Shown here: in pieces, positions 21,454-29,961 of the stretch
How the letters are laid out: the number at the start of each line of letters is the position of its first letter
Position numbering within the stretch: the first letter of the stretch is position 1
Virus record (IMG/VR): IMGVR_UViG_3300040801_002329
Span: 1 to 35,089 of that record
From: a virus
Direction: 5' to 3' (one strand)
Length of the DNA stretch: 35,089 nt
The notes under the pieces: model-generated
What the model was told of the DNA's origin: nothing
Seen by the model: the letters and a program-made list of their open reading frames with translations, nothing else
Database searches by the model: none
Program-made: the position numbers and the translations under genes

Positions 21454-21677
21454 GCAAGGCGGTGAAGCGGTACCGGTATGAGGGGCCTGTGTCGGGGGTC
21501 ACCCTGCGCGAGGGAAGGTCGCGGCGCGAGGTGATGTTGCAGCCGGGCCGCGAGGTCGAGTTGCCCAGCGACAACCCGCACGTCGCCGCCCTGGTGGCGC
21601 GCCGGCATCTGATCGAGGTGGCGCCCGCGCCGGCCCCCGCGCCGGGCCGGAAGGCGACCAAGCAGGAGGAGAAGTAG
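21450..21677 (+). CDS. Small tail-assembly protein (Mu gp38/DUF2635 position)
   Basis: A 75-residue protein coupled to the previous gene, with GGAGGAA upstream. 'LREGRSRREVMLQPGREVEL' and 'NPHVAALVARRHLIEV' recall the DUF2635 plan (short strands, then a position for a polar residue), and the place before the sheath gene is that of gp38. The C-terminus is a Pro-Ala repeat and Lys-rich tail. Confidence 0.7.
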   Translation: MSKAVKRYRYEGPVSGVTLREGRSRREVMLQPGREVELPSDNPHVAALVARRHLIEVAPAPAPAPGRKATKQEEK

Positions 21678-21679
21678 TC

Positions 21680-23140
21680 ATGCCCGCCGCATTCCTTCAC
21701 GGCGCCGAGACCATCGAAATCTCGAAAGGTCCGCGCCCCGTCAAGCAGGTTAAGAGCGCCGTGATCGGCCTCGTCGGGCTGGCCCCGATCCACCTGCTGG
21801 CGGCCGAGAACCGGCGCATCAACGAGCCGTTCCTGGTGCTGTCGGACACCGACGCCGGCAAGTACTGCGGTCCGCAGGTGACGGGCTTCACGATCCCGCA
21901 GGCGCTCGATGCGATCTTCGATCAGGGCCGGGGCACGGTGATCGTGATCAACGTCTTCGACCCGGCCACACACAAGCAGGACGTGACCGGCGAGACCCTC
22001 ACCTTCGCCGGCGACACAGTGACCCTGGCGCACGGCGCGGACAGCATCATCTCCGCCACCGTATCGCCGGACGGCGCCGGCGACGCTTACGTCGAGGGCA
22101 CCGATTACACTCTCGACTACGCCACCGGTGTGATCACCCGCATCGAAGGCGGTGCCATCACGGCGACCACAACCATCCTGGTGGACTACAGCCACGCGGA
22201 CGTCAGCGCCGTGACGCCCGCCGACATCATCGGCACCACCGACGTGGCCGGCAATCGGACCGGCATGCAGGGCTGGCTGAACAGCTACAACCGCTTCGGT
22301 TTCTTCCCGAAGATCCTGATCGCGCCGGGCTGGTGCACCCAGGAAAGCGTGGCCGTCGAGCTCGAGGTGCTGGCTTCGCAGGACAAGTGCCGGGCTGTCG
22401 CGCTGGTCGACGCCCCCATCGGCACGACACGCGACAACGCCCTGACCGGGCGCGGACCGGACGGCGCCATCAACTTCAACTTCAGCTCCGACCGCGTGGT
22501 CCTGTGTTATCCACACCTCAAGGTCTACGACCTGGCCACCAACACCGAGCGCCTGGAGCCGTTCTCGCAACGTCTGGCCGGGGTGATTGCGGCCGTGGAC
22601 GATGCATACGGATACTGGTTCAGCCCGTCCAACAAGGTCATCAAGGGGATCACCGGATCCGAGCTGGATCTGTCCGCGATGATCAACGATCCGACCAGTG
22701 ACGTGAACACGCTGAACGAGGCCGGCATCGTCACCCTGTTCAATTCGTTCGGCACCGGGCTGCGCACCTGGGGCAACCGCTCTTCGGCGTTCCCGGCCTC
22801 GACGGCCCAGACCAACTTCATCCAGACCCGGCGCACGGCGGACATGATCCATGAAAGCCTGGAGTACGCCATGCTCCAGTTCATCGATCTGCCGATCAAC
22901 GACGCCCTGATCGACGCCATCAAGGAGACGGCCAACGGCTTCATCCGGGTGCTGATCGGTCGAGGCGCGCTGATCCAGGGGTCGCGCGTCGAGTGGCTGA
23001 AGGAGCGCAACCCCGACGTCGAGATTGCCGCCGGGCACCTGACCTTCAGCATTACCATGCTGCCGCCTCCGCCGGCCGAACGGATCACGTTCGAGAGCTT
23101 CATTGACATCAGCCTGCTGTCCAACCTGCAGGCCGGCTAA
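21680..23140 (+). CDS. Contractile tail sheath protein
   Basis: A 486-residue sheath of the P2 FI/Mu L type. The N-terminus (FLHGAETIEISKGPRPVKQV and KSAVIGLVGLAP) is the strand that links neighbours in the sheath lattice. The C-terminal domain has LRTWGNRSSAFPAS and the closing ERITFESFIDISLLSNL. An inserted beta domain at about residues 100-180 (TFAGDTVTLAHGADSIISAT) is the outer domain. GGAGGAG lies upstream. It is followed by the tube gene, as in P2. Confidence 0.94.
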   Translation: MPAAFLHGAETIEISKGPRPVKQVKSAVIGLVGLAPIHLLAAENRRINEPFLVLSDTDAGKYCGPQVTGFTIPQALDAIFDQGRGTVIVINVFDPATHKQDVTGETLTFAGDTVTLAHGADSIISATVSPDGAGDAYVEGTDYTLDYATGVITRIEGGAITATTTILVDYSHADVSAVTPADIIGTTDVAGNRTGMQGWLNSYNRFGFFPKILIAPGWCTQESVAVELEVLASQDKCRAVALVDAPIGTTRDNALTGRGPDGAINFNFSSDRVVLCYPHLKVYDLATNTERLEPFSQRLAGVIAAVDDAYGYWFSPSNKVIKGITGSELDLSAMINDPTSDVNTLNEAGIVTLFNSFGTGLRTWGNRSSAFPASTAQTNFIQTRRTADMIHESLEYAMLQFIDLPINDALIDAIKETANGFIRVLIGRGALIQGSRVEWLKERNPDVEIAAGHLTFSITMLPPPPAERITFESFIDISLLSNLQAG

Positions 23141-23152
23141 GAGAGGGGCACC

Positions 23153-23674
23153 ATGTCCATCCAGGTCAACAAGATCTTCAACGCCAACATCTACCTCGAC
23201 GGCACCAACAACCTGATCGGCCGGGCGGCGGAGGTGGCCCTGCCCGATATCGCTCCGGCGGTGAGCGAGCACTCCGGTCTGGGGATGGTGGGCACGCTGG
23301 AGCTGCCGTCTGGCCTTCAGCCCCTGACGATGACCATCAAGTGGACCGGGTTCTACGCCGAGCATTTGCGCGCGGGCGCGAACCCGTTCAAGGCGCATCA
23401 GTTTCAGGTGCGCGGATCCCTGGAGACCTACGCGGCCGAGGGACGGGTGGCGGAGGTTCCGGTCGTCTGGCTGGTGACCGCTGCCTGGAAGAAGGGCGCC
23501 CTGGGATCGATCAAACCCAAGGAGGCCGCCGAGTTCGAGGACGAGATGGCGGCCACGTATGTCAAGGTGCTGCATGACGGCGAGGAGCTTCTGGAGGTGG
23601 ATGTCATGCAAAACATCTGGCGCGCGGGCGGTGAAGACGTGCTCGCCAACTATCGCCGGAACATTGGAGGCTGA
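23153..23674 (+). CDS. Tail tube protein (P2 FII type)
   Basis: A 173-residue protein matching the P2 FII major tail tube family: VNKIFNANIYLDGTNNLIGR, GLGMVGTLELPSGLQPLTMT and EDEMAATYVKVLHDGEELLE. Forms the inner tube inside the sheath. GAGAGGGGC precedes the ATG. Its stop overlaps the chaperone start. Confidence 0.93.
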   Translation: MSIQVNKIFNANIYLDGTNNLIGRAAEVALPDIAPAVSEHSGLGMVGTLELPSGLQPLTMTIKWTGFYAEHLRAGANPFKAHQFQVRGSLETYAAEGRVAEVPVVWLVTAAWKKGALGSIKPKEAAEFEDEMAATYVKVLHDGEELLEVDVMQNIWRAGGEDVLANYRRNIGG

Positions 23675-23676
23675 TG

Positions 23677-23964
23677 ATGACCGACAAAGACAAGAAAAGC
23701 CGTGAAGTCGACCTGCCCAGCGGCGGAAAGGCCATCATTCGACCCGGCAAGGGTCGTGACCTGCTGGCCGCGACGCGTATGGCCGGCGGGCCGAATGACC
23801 CCATGCGCATGGTCTTCGGCCTCGTCGCGTCGCTGGTGACCATCGACGGTCGGGCGCTGACCATCGAAGACGTCGAGGATTTGCCCCTGCCGGACGTGCT
23901 CAAGCTGCAGGGCGAAGTGATGGGAAACGCCGGCTCGTTACCCGCCGGCACTTTGCCCAGCTGA
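23677..23964 (+). CDS. Tail assembly chaperone, short form (P2 E/Mu gp41-like)
   Basis: A 95-residue protein. The start at 23677 has GGAGG 6 bases upstream; the Met codon directly before it (23674) is spaced worse. Segments VDLPSGGKAIIRPGKGRDLL and LVTIDGRALTIEDVEDLPL are typical of tail assembly chaperones (TAC). Near its 3' end is a GGGAAAC heptamer in the right phase for -1 slippage, giving the long form. It lies between tube and tape measure genes, as expected. Confidence 0.9.
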   Translation: MTDKDKKSREVDLPSGGKAIIRPGKGRDLLAATRMAGGPNDPMRMVFGLVASLVTIDGRALTIEDVEDLPLPDVLKLQGEVMGNAGSLPAGTLPS

Positions 23965-24089
23965 AGGCCGAGGCCGGCGTCGGGCACGCCGAGCTGATGG
24001 CCATGAGCTGGGACGACGTCCTGGCGGAGGTCGATGACTTCGCCAGCTACGTCAGGCAACGCAACGAAGACCTGAAGCGCCAGGGATGA
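23677..24089 (+). CDS. Tail assembly chaperone, -1 frameshifted long form
   Basis: If the ribosome slips by -1 on GGGAAAC (23922-23928), it reads on through RRLVTRRHFAQLKAEAGVGH, then ELMAMSWDDVLAEVDDFASY and VRQRNEDLKRQG to a TGA at 24087-24089. The total is about 137 residues. The added 53 residues have the usual TAC extension look and lack an own start. The gene pair and slippage are a general feature of tailed phages (P2 E/E', lambda G/GT). The tape measure GTG follows 5 bases later. Confidence 0.88.
23922..23949 (+). promoter_or_regulatory. Programmed -1 frameshift site
   Basis: G GGA AAC in the zero frame is the canonical X XXY YYZ heptamer. Just after it, GCCGGC (23929-23934) can pair with GCCGGC (23944-23949) across a nine-base loop, forming a small GC stem. 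The spacer is shorter than usual for a stimulating stem. Confidence 0.85.
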
Positions 24090-24093
24090 TGCC

Positions 24094-27000
24094 GTGAACG
24101 ACGCATTCAACATGTCTGTGATCGTTTCGGCCATCGACCGGGCAACCGGGCCGATCCGGGAAATCACACAGACAGTCGGCGGCCTGGAAGGGGCATCCAG
24201 ACGGGCAGCCCAGGCCAGCCAGCGCCTGGCCAGCGCCGGCGCCATGGCCACCGGGCTTGGCGCCGGCCTGGGTGCCGGTCTGGGCATGGCGCTGCAACCG
24301 GCTATCGCGTTCGAAAGCGCGATGGCGGACGTCGGCAAGGTCGTAAACTTCGACACGCCGGCGGCATTTGCGCAGATGGGCGACGACATCCTGGCGATGT
24401 CGACCCGCATCCCGATGGCGGCCCAGGGTCTGGCCGACATTGCTGCCGCCGCCGGTCAGGCCGGTATTGCGCGCCAAGAGTTGCTGCGCTTCGCCGAGGA
24501 TGCGGCCAAGATGGGCGTGGCCTTCGATATGAGCGGCGCCGAAGCCGGTGGCGCGATGACGGGGCTGCGGACCATCTTTGCCTTGACCCAAGATCAGGTG
24601 GTCAGCCTGGGCGATGGCATCAACCATCTGGCCAACAACATGGACGCCACGGCCGGCGGGCTCTTGAACATCATGAACCGCGCCGGTTCGACGGCGAAGC
24701 TGATTGGATTTACCGGAGAGCAGACGGCAGCCCTGGGTGCGGCCTTTCTGGCGCTCAAGACGCCGCCCGAAGTCGCGGCGACCGCTATGGACGCCCTGTT
24801 TACTAGGGTGGCGACGGCTGACGGGCAGGGCGAGAAATTCCAGGCGGCGCTGGCCGGCATCGGCATGAGCGCGGGCCAATTGAAAACCGCCCTGGCCGAT
24901 GACGCGCAGGGTGCTCTGTTGGACTTCCTGGACGCTGTCCGAGGGTCCGACGATGTGATGGGCACGCTGAGCGACCTGTTCGGGGCGGAATACGCCAAGC
25001 ATATGTCCAAGCTGGTGGGGTCGCTCGACACATACCGCAATGCCGTAGGCTTGGTGGCAGAGGAAACGGCCTACGCCGGATCGATGCAGGCCGAGTATCA
25101 GGCGCGCTCGGAGACGACCGAGAACGCCCTGCAACTCATGCAGAACATCATGAACAGGCTGGCAGTCACACTCGGAAGCCTGCTGCTGCCGGCGCTGAAC
25201 GAGGGGCTGCTTGTGCTGCGGGATCTCGGCGACCGCGTGACGGCGTTCGCTAAGGCGAACCCGGAGATCTTCCGCATGGGCCTTTTGCTGGCCGGCGCGG
25301 CAGCCGCAGCGGCGGCGGTGCTGGGCCCTGTCATGCTGATCGGGAGCGCCCTGTTGTCAGGCATCGGCGGCGCGTTGGGTGTGCTGGCTGCGCTCACCGG
25401 ACCGATGGGGCTGCTGTTGGCGGGGCTGGTGGCGGGCGGTGTTCTGGTGGCCCGAAACTGGGACGCAGTCAGCGCGACCTTCAAGGGCCTTTGGGCGGGG
25501 TTCAAAGATGGTTTGAGCGGCCTGCATCCGGCCATTGAGGCCCTCGGTGATGCGTTCGCGCCCGTGGTCGACGCCGCGTCGACGCTGTGGGACTGGTTCA
25601 CCGGGCTGTTTGCGCCAGTGGACGGCCTGGCCGCGTCGGCCGACGCGGTGGGTGCGTCGTGGGGCCGGGCGGCCGGCGAGATGGTCAGCGCACTGGCGGC
25701 CCCCTGGTTGCTGGATATGGCCGATGCGGTGACCATGGCCTGGGAAATGGTGCCGGCCGTCATCGCGTCTGTGGGGGCCGCGTTCGCGGACTTGCGAGCC
25801 TTCGCGTCGCCGTGGCTGGCGGACATGGGGCGGCGCATACGCGCCGTGTGGGACCGAGTGCCGGGCGCGATTGTCGCTGTGCAACAGGTGCTGGCCGATC
25901 TTTGGGTAAGCGCGAAGGAAATTGCGGCGGGATGGTCGACCGGCTTCGCGCGCGTGTTCGACGGTGCGCGCTGGTCCGCCCTGACGGCCCACATAGAGCC
26001 GCTGATGGATGCGTTCCGCGCACTGGGCGGAGCGCTGGCGGGCCTCTGGCCCGAAATGGAGGGCGCGGACGGCACAGCGATGCGGTTCGGCGAAACGCTG
26101 GGCGCCATCGCGGGCGGTGCGTTGAACACCCTGGCAGATGTGATTGCCATGATCGCCACAGGCATCACGGGCCTGACGCAGGCGTTGGCCGGGTTGCTGT
26201 CGGGCGATCTGTCCGCCGTCGCGGATGGCTTGCTGCTGGCCTGGGACGGGGTGGCGACATTTTTCGAGAACCTCTCCCAGACGGTCACTGGGATGTCGCT
26301 GGCCGATGCCGGGCGCGCCATTCTTCAGGGTTTGGCGGATGGCATCGTGGGCGGCCTGGCCTTGGCGACAGACGCCATCGGCGCCGTCGCCAGCGGTATC
26401 ATGCAGAAGTTCAAGGAGTGGCTGGGGATCAACTCGCCCTCGACGGTCTTCGCCGAGTTCGGCGGCTGGATCATGGACGGCCTGAAGGACGGCCTGCTTG
26501 CCAAGCTCACGGCCGTCACGGAAGCGGTCGGCAACATCGCCAACAACATCATGGAGAAGTTCAAGGGCTGGCTGGGGATCAGCTCGCCCTCGACGGTGTT
26601 TGCCGAGTTCGGCGGCTGGATCATGGACGGCCTGAAGGACGGCCTGCTTGCCAAGCTCACGGCCGTCACGGAAGCGGTCGGCAACATCGCCAGCACGGTG
26701 GCGGAGAAGTTCAAGGGCTGGCTGGGGATCAGCTCACCATCGAAGGTCTTTGCGGGCTTCGGCGGCGACGTGATCGCCGGTCTGGCGGTGGGCATGCGGG
26801 CCAACGAAGGCCTCGCTGCTGATCGGGTGGCGGGCCTGAGCCGGGCCGTCAAGGCCGCAGCCGCCGGTGCGGTGGCTGGCGCCGTGGCCGGCACGCCCGC
26901 TATGGCGGTCCCGGAGCTGGGGGCCATGACGCCCCCAGCGCCCGCGCTGATGGCGCCGCCGGTGGCGCCGGAGTTCCCGGCGCGCCCGCCAGCACCCGGC

Positions 27001-27177
27001 GCCGGCCCCGTCAACGTGACCCTCCAGGTCACGGTCCAGGGCGACGCCACCCGTGAAACGGTCCAGGACTTGGAGGAGACCCTGACCCGATGGGTGCATA
27101 GCAACGGGCGCATGTTGACCGACGTCGTGGGCCGCGAGGCCGAACGGCGTGGACGCATGGATTTTGGCGGAGGCTGA
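24094..27177 (+). CDS. Tail tape measure protein
   Basis: A 1027-residue protein with a GTG start (an ATG at 24112 is an alternative), five bases after the chaperone long form. The N-terminal part has the TP901-type tape-measure pattern (FESAMADVGKVVNF, AAGQAGIARQELLRFAEDAA). Hydrophobic segments lie at about 396-460. The C-terminal part carries near-identical 50-residue repeats (WLGI(N/S)SPSTVFAEFGG). A Pro/Ala-rich stretch and a final helix end the protein. Length sets tail length. No coding break is seen. Confidence 0.95.
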   Translation: MNDAFNMSVIVSAIDRATGPIREITQTVGGLEGASRRAAQASQRLASAGAMATGLGAGLGAGLGMALQPAIAFESAMADVGKVVNFDTPAAFAQMGDDILAMSTRIPMAAQGLADIAAAAGQAGIARQELLRFAEDAAKMGVAFDMSGAEAGGAMTGLRTIFALTQDQVVSLGDGINHLANNMDATAGGLLNIMNRAGSTAKLIGFTGEQTAALGAAFLALKTPPEVAATAMDALFTRVATADGQGEKFQAALAGIGMSAGQLKTALADDAQGALLDFLDAVRGSDDVMGTLSDLFGAEYAKHMSKLVGSLDTYRNAVGLVAEETAYAGSMQAEYQARSETTENALQLMQNIMNRLAVTLGSLLLPALNEGLLVLRDLGDRVTAFAKANPEIFRMGLLLAGAAAAAAAVLGPVMLIGSALLSGIGGALGVLAALTGPMGLLLAGLVAGGVLVARNWDAVSATFKGLWAGFKDGLSGLHPAIEALGDAFAPVVDAASTLWDWFTGLFAPVDGLAASADAVGASWGRAAGEMVSALAAPWLLDMADAVTMAWEMVPAVIASVGAAFADLRAFASPWLADMGRRIRAVWDRVPGAIVAVQQVLADLWVSAKEIAAGWSTGFARVFDGARWSALTAHIEPLMDAFRALGGALAGLWPEMEGADGTAMRFGETLGAIAGGALNTLADVIAMIATGITGLTQALAGLLSGDLSAVADGLLLAWDGVATFFENLSQTVTGMSLADAGRAILQGLADGIVGGLALATDAIGAVASGIMQKFKEWLGINSPSTVFAEFGGWIMDGLKDGLLAKLTAVTEAVGNIANNIMEKFKGWLGISSPSTVFAEFGGWIMDGLKDGLLAKLTAVTEAVGNIASTVAEKFKGWLGISSPSKVFAGFGGDVIAGLAVGMRANEGLAADRVAGLSRAVKAAAAGAVAGAVAGTPAMAVPELGAMTPPAPALMAPPVAPEFPARPPAPGAGPVNVTLQVTVQGDATRETVQDLEETLTRWVHSNGRMLTDVVGREAERRGRMDFGGG
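26407..26760 (+). repeat. 150-bp tandem repeats in the tape measure gene
   Basis: Unit 1 starts at 26407, unit 2 at 26557 and a partial unit 3 at 26707; each begins AAGTTCAAG. At least bases 26461-26531 and 26611-26681 are identical by eye. Each unit encodes 50 residues (KF-KEWLGI...GGWIMDGLKDGLLAKLTAVT). In-frame change in copy number would alter protein length in 50-residue steps. Confidence 0.9.
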
Positions 27178-27178
27178 C

Positions 27179-27607
27179 ATGCTGCTGATGTTCGGCCCGG
27201 TCACGATGGATGTGCTGGTGGTGCGGGGCCTCGAGATCTCGGACGGCTGGGGCTATGCCGAGCACGCCGTCATCGAAGGCAAGCCCAAGCTCCAGTTCAC
27301 TGGCCCCCGGCTGCGCGAGGTATCCCTGCAGTTCCGCCTGAGGCGCGACTGGGGCGATCCGGAAGCGATGCTGGGGCAGTTGCGCGCGCTGGCGGACGCG
27401 GGCACAGCGGGCCTGCTACAGCGGGGCGACGGCCGCTTGATCGGGCTCTTCGTTCTGACCTCGCTCTCGGATCGCCCGAGGTGGGCCGTGTCCAGCGGTC
27501 GGCCTGTGGACATTGAGGCATCGGCCCAACTGAAGGAGTACGTCCCGGAGGATGCCAGGCCGGCGGCCATTGCCGTGACGGGCGCGGCGCTGGCGCGACG
27601 GGGGTAA
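27179..27607 (+). CDS. Tail protein gpU (P2-like)
   Basis: A 142-residue protein matching P2 gpU: MLLMFGPVTMDVLVVRGLEI, EGKPKLQFTGPRLREVSLQF, GRLIGLFVLTSLSDRPRW. The ATG at 27179 has GGAGG 5 bases upstream. gpU lies after the tape measure in P2-type tails and contributes to tail completion at the baseplate. Confidence 0.9.
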   Translation: MLLMFGPVTMDVLVVRGLEISDGWGYAEHAVIEGKPKLQFTGPRLREVSLQFRLRRDWGDPEAMLGQLRALADAGTAGLLQRGDGRLIGLFVLTSLSDRPRWAVSSGRPVDIEASAQLKEYVPEDARPAAIAVTGAALARRG

Positions 27608-27610
27608 GTC

Positions 27611-27829
27611 ATGGAGTTCCTGCAGCACATCACGACCGACGGGGAGCGCTGGGATACCATCGCCTACCGCTACTATGGCGACCCGCACCGCTACGAAGGC
27701 ATCATCAAGGCCAACCCGCACGTGCCCACCGGCCGGTTGCTGCCCGGCGGGCTAACCCTGCGCATCCCCCTGGTGTCGCCGGACCGCCTGGTGCCGGCCG
27801 ACGCGCTGCCGCCATGGAAGAGGGGCTGA
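27611..27829 (+). CDS. Tail protein gpX (LysM-like, P2 type)
   Basis: A 72-residue protein with the gpX pattern 'DGERWDTIAYRYYGDPHRYE' and 'IIKANPHV', a LysM-like fold that helps bind the hub. Start three bases after the gpU stop. It joins gpU to the hub gene gpD, as in P2. Confidence 0.92.
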   Translation: MEFLQHITTDGERWDTIAYRYYGDPHRYEGIIKANPHVPTGRLLPGGLTLRIPLVSPDRLVPADALPPWKRG

Positions 27830-27830
27830 G

Positions 27831-28817
27831 ATGCTGGCGCCCGTCCGCACGCCCATGTGGCGCCTGGTCTACCAGGGCACCGACATCACCGGCGACATTG
27901 CCCCTGAGGTCGTATCCGTCACCTACACCGACCACGAACACGGCAAGTCCGACGAGATCGAGGTCACGATTGAGGATCGGACGGGCAAGTGGAAGGACAC
28001 GTGGTACCCCACGAAGGGCGATACCATCGATCTCTGGGTGGGCTACCGCCTCGGCCCCGTCATGCCGTGTGGCACGTTCCGGCTGGACGAGCCCGAGTTC
28101 AGCGGCCCGCCGGACCAGGTCTCCCTGCGCGGCCTTGCCGCCAGCATCACGGACGATCTGCGCACCAAGAAATCACGCGCTTATGAGGCGCAAACGCTGG
28201 GCGGCATTGCCGGCACCATCGCCGGCGAGCATGGCCTGTCGGTCGTGGGGGACATCGTGGACGTGACGTTCCAGCGCGTCACCCAGGACAACGAGACCGA
28301 CCTGGCATTCCTCAAGCGCCTGGCCGAGGACTATGGTCACAGTTTCACGGTGCGCGGTGGTCAGCTCATCTTTGCGCAGACCGACGCGCTGAGATCAGCC
28401 GGTCCGGTCATCGCCCTGGGGCGCGGCGATCTCATGAGTTACAGCCTGCGCGACAAGACGCGGGAGACGTACAAGGCCTGTGAGGTCAGCTACCAGGATC
28501 CCGTGACCAAGGAGCTGATCACCCACACGGTCCACGCCGAAGGCGTCGAGAGCGGCGACACGCTGAAGCGCCAGATCCGCGTGGAGAACGCCGCACACGC
28601 CGCGACCAGGGCGCGCGCGATGCTGGACGAACAGAACCGGAGCGAGTTGGCGGGATCCCTTAAGGTCTCGGGCGAGCCCCTGCTGGTCGCGGGCGTAAAC
28701 GTCGCCCTCACCGGCCTGGGGCGTCTGTCGGGCACCTATCATGTGGTCCGCTCGACGCATACTGTCGCGCGCAGTGGCGGCTATACCACGGCGGTGGAGG
28801 TGGAGCGTGTATCGTAG
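27831..28817 (+). CDS. Baseplate hub protein gpD (P2-like)
   Basis: A 328-residue protein of the P2 gpD (late-control/hub) family. Segments: VTYTDHEHGKSDEIEVTIED, TWYPTKGDTIDLWVGY, TFRLDEPEFSGPPDQVSLRG, and ETDLAFLKRLAEDYGHSF. It forms the baseplate hub that joins the tube and spike. Start is one base after the gpX stop. Confidence 0.93.
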   Translation: MLAPVRTPMWRLVYQGTDITGDIAPEVVSVTYTDHEHGKSDEIEVTIEDRTGKWKDTWYPTKGDTIDLWVGYRLGPVMPCGTFRLDEPEFSGPPDQVSLRGLAASITDDLRTKKSRAYEAQTLGGIAGTIAGEHGLSVVGDIVDVTFQRVTQDNETDLAFLKRLAEDYGHSFTVRGGQLIFAQTDALRSAGPVIALGRGDLMSYSLRDKTRETYKACEVSYQDPVTKELITHTVHAEGVESGDTLKRQIRVENAAHAATRARAMLDEQNRSELAGSLKVSGEPLLVAGVNVALTGLGRLSGTYHVVRSTHTVARSGGYTTAVEVERVS

Positions 28818-29238
28818 AGGCATCGTCACACGGACGGACCCGGACACCGGGCGCGTCAAAGTGCGGTTCCCTGATCGGGACAACGTGGAAAGCTGGTGGC
28901 TCGAGGTGGGGCGGCTGAAGACCTTGGATGACAAGGTGTACTGGATGCCGGACATCGGGGAGCATGTGGCATGCCTGTTGGACGAGCACGCCGAGGCAGG
29001 CGTGGTCGTGACGGCGATCTACTCAACGGCAGACCCGCCGCCGGTCAGCAGTCAGGACAAGCTGCACCTCGTCACCAAGGACGGCAACGTCTTTGAGCAC
29101 GACCGCGAAATGCACCGCCTGCTGATCGATCTGACCGCGTCAGGCGGCACCATCCATCTGAAGACGGGCACCACGGAGATCATCATGGAGCCCGGCCACA
29201 TGACCCTGATCGCTGATCGCATCGACCTGAACCCGTGA
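28807..29238 (+). CDS. Baseplate spike protein gpV (P2-like)
   Basis: A 143-residue protein, GTG start within the end of gpD (11-base overlap), preceded by GGAGGTGGAG. N-terminal OB-fold (RRGIVTRTDPDTGRVKVRFP, WMPDIGEHVACLLDEHAEAG) followed by a repeating beta-helix-like part (LHLVTKDGNVFEHDREMHRL, GGTIHLKTGTTEIIMEPGHM). Pierces the cell envelope on contraction. A PAAR-like tip gene follows. Confidence 0.9.
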   Translation: MYRRGIVTRTDPDTGRVKVRFPDRDNVESWWLEVGRLKTLDDKVYWMPDIGEHVACLLDEHAEAGVVVTAIYSTADPPPVSSQDKLHLVTKDGNVFEHDREMHRLLIDLTASGGTIHLKTGTTEIIMEPGHMTLIADRIDLNP

Positions 29239-29247
29239 TGAGGCCCC

Positions 29248-29541
29248 ATGCCTGCCGTCACCCGCCTGGGCGATCTGTGCACCGGCCACGGCTGCTGGCC
29301 CAGTCGCCCGAACGATCAAGCCAGCCCAGACGTCTACGCCAATTCCATCGCAGTGCACCGTCAGTCCGACCACTGGGAAACGCACTGCTGCCCCGCCATC
29401 CCGGAGTGCCATGACAGCATCCTGGCCTCGGGGTCGCCGACGGTGTACGTTAACTCCTTGCAGATCAGCCGGATCGGCGATCCGGTCGCATGTGGGTCGT
29501 CGGTCCTGACGGGGTCTCCGGACGTTTTTGCCGGTCCGTGA
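29248..29541 (+). CDS. PAAR-like spike tip protein
   Basis: A 97-residue protein with PAAR-type repeats: AVTRLGDLCTGHG, SPDVYANSIAVHRQSDHW, ASGSPTVYVNSLQISRIGDP. It has His and Cys residues suited to binding a metal at the tip (HETHCC-like cluster, PECHDS). It caps the gpV spike, and lies directly after it, GAGGCCCC being the only weak ribosome site. Confidence 0.88.
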   Translation: MPAVTRLGDLCTGHGCWPSRPNDQASPDVYANSIAVHRQSDHWETHCCPAIPECHDSILASGSPTVYVNSLQISRIGDPVACGSSVLTGSPDVFAGP

Positions 29542-29546
29542 CGGGC

Positions 29547-29568
29547 TGCCCGGAAGGCTTTCCGGGCA
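29547..29568. promoter_or_regulatory. 22-bp palindrome, late-site copy B
   Basis: TGCCCGGAA, GGCT, TTCCGGGCA, identical to the copy at 17412-17433 and also followed by T. It lies 33 bases before gene W. A second small inverted repeat follows (GGCAGGC-ATA-GCCTGCC, 29582-29598). No T-run. Equivalent in place, roughly, to a Mu late promoter in the tail region. Confidence 0.55.
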
Positions 29569-29601
29569 TGGCGGCGCCCCTGGCAGGCATAGCCTGCCCG
29601 C

Positions 29602-29961
29602 ATGATCAGGCATCAGGACATCACGGCCGTGCATTGGCAGCCGCGCCTGGGCGCGGATGGCGACGTCGTCGAGGGCATCGACGACATCGCACAGTGCATT
29701 GCGACCATCCTGCTGACGCGCAAGGGCAGCGATCCGCACCGGCCCGAGTTCGGCTCCGACATCTGGAAATACATCGACTGGCCCGTTGACCGCGCCGCCC
29801 CCCACCTTGTGCGGGAGGTGACGCTGGCCATCGAACGCTGGGAGCCCCGCGCCATTCTGGTGTCGGTGGAGCCGGCGATTGACAACGCCCACGTCGTGCT
29901 GCGGATCACCTGGAAGATCGACCGCGACGCCCTTGAAACGGTGACGGAGGTGCGGCTGTGA
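29602..29961 (+). CDS. Baseplate wedge protein gpW (gp25-like)
   Basis: A 119-residue protein with the gpW/T4 gp25 pattern: DIAQCIATILLTRKGSDPHR and PEFGSDIWKYIDWPVDRAAP. Part of the wedge, joining sheath and baseplate. No clear ribosome binding site precedes the ATG; the small hairpin at 29582-29598 lies right upstream. It begins a new baseplate gene group W-J-I. Confidence 0.93.
   Translation: MIRHQDITAVHWQPRLGADGDVVEGIDDIAQCIATILLTRKGSDPHRPEFGSDIWKYIDWPVDRAAPHLVREVTLAIERWEPRAILVSVEPAIDNAHVVLRITWKIDRDALETVTEVRL

Noticed and set aside
21407-23611. A 734-codon open frame on the minus strand
   Set aside because: Antisense shadow of the sheath and tube genes.
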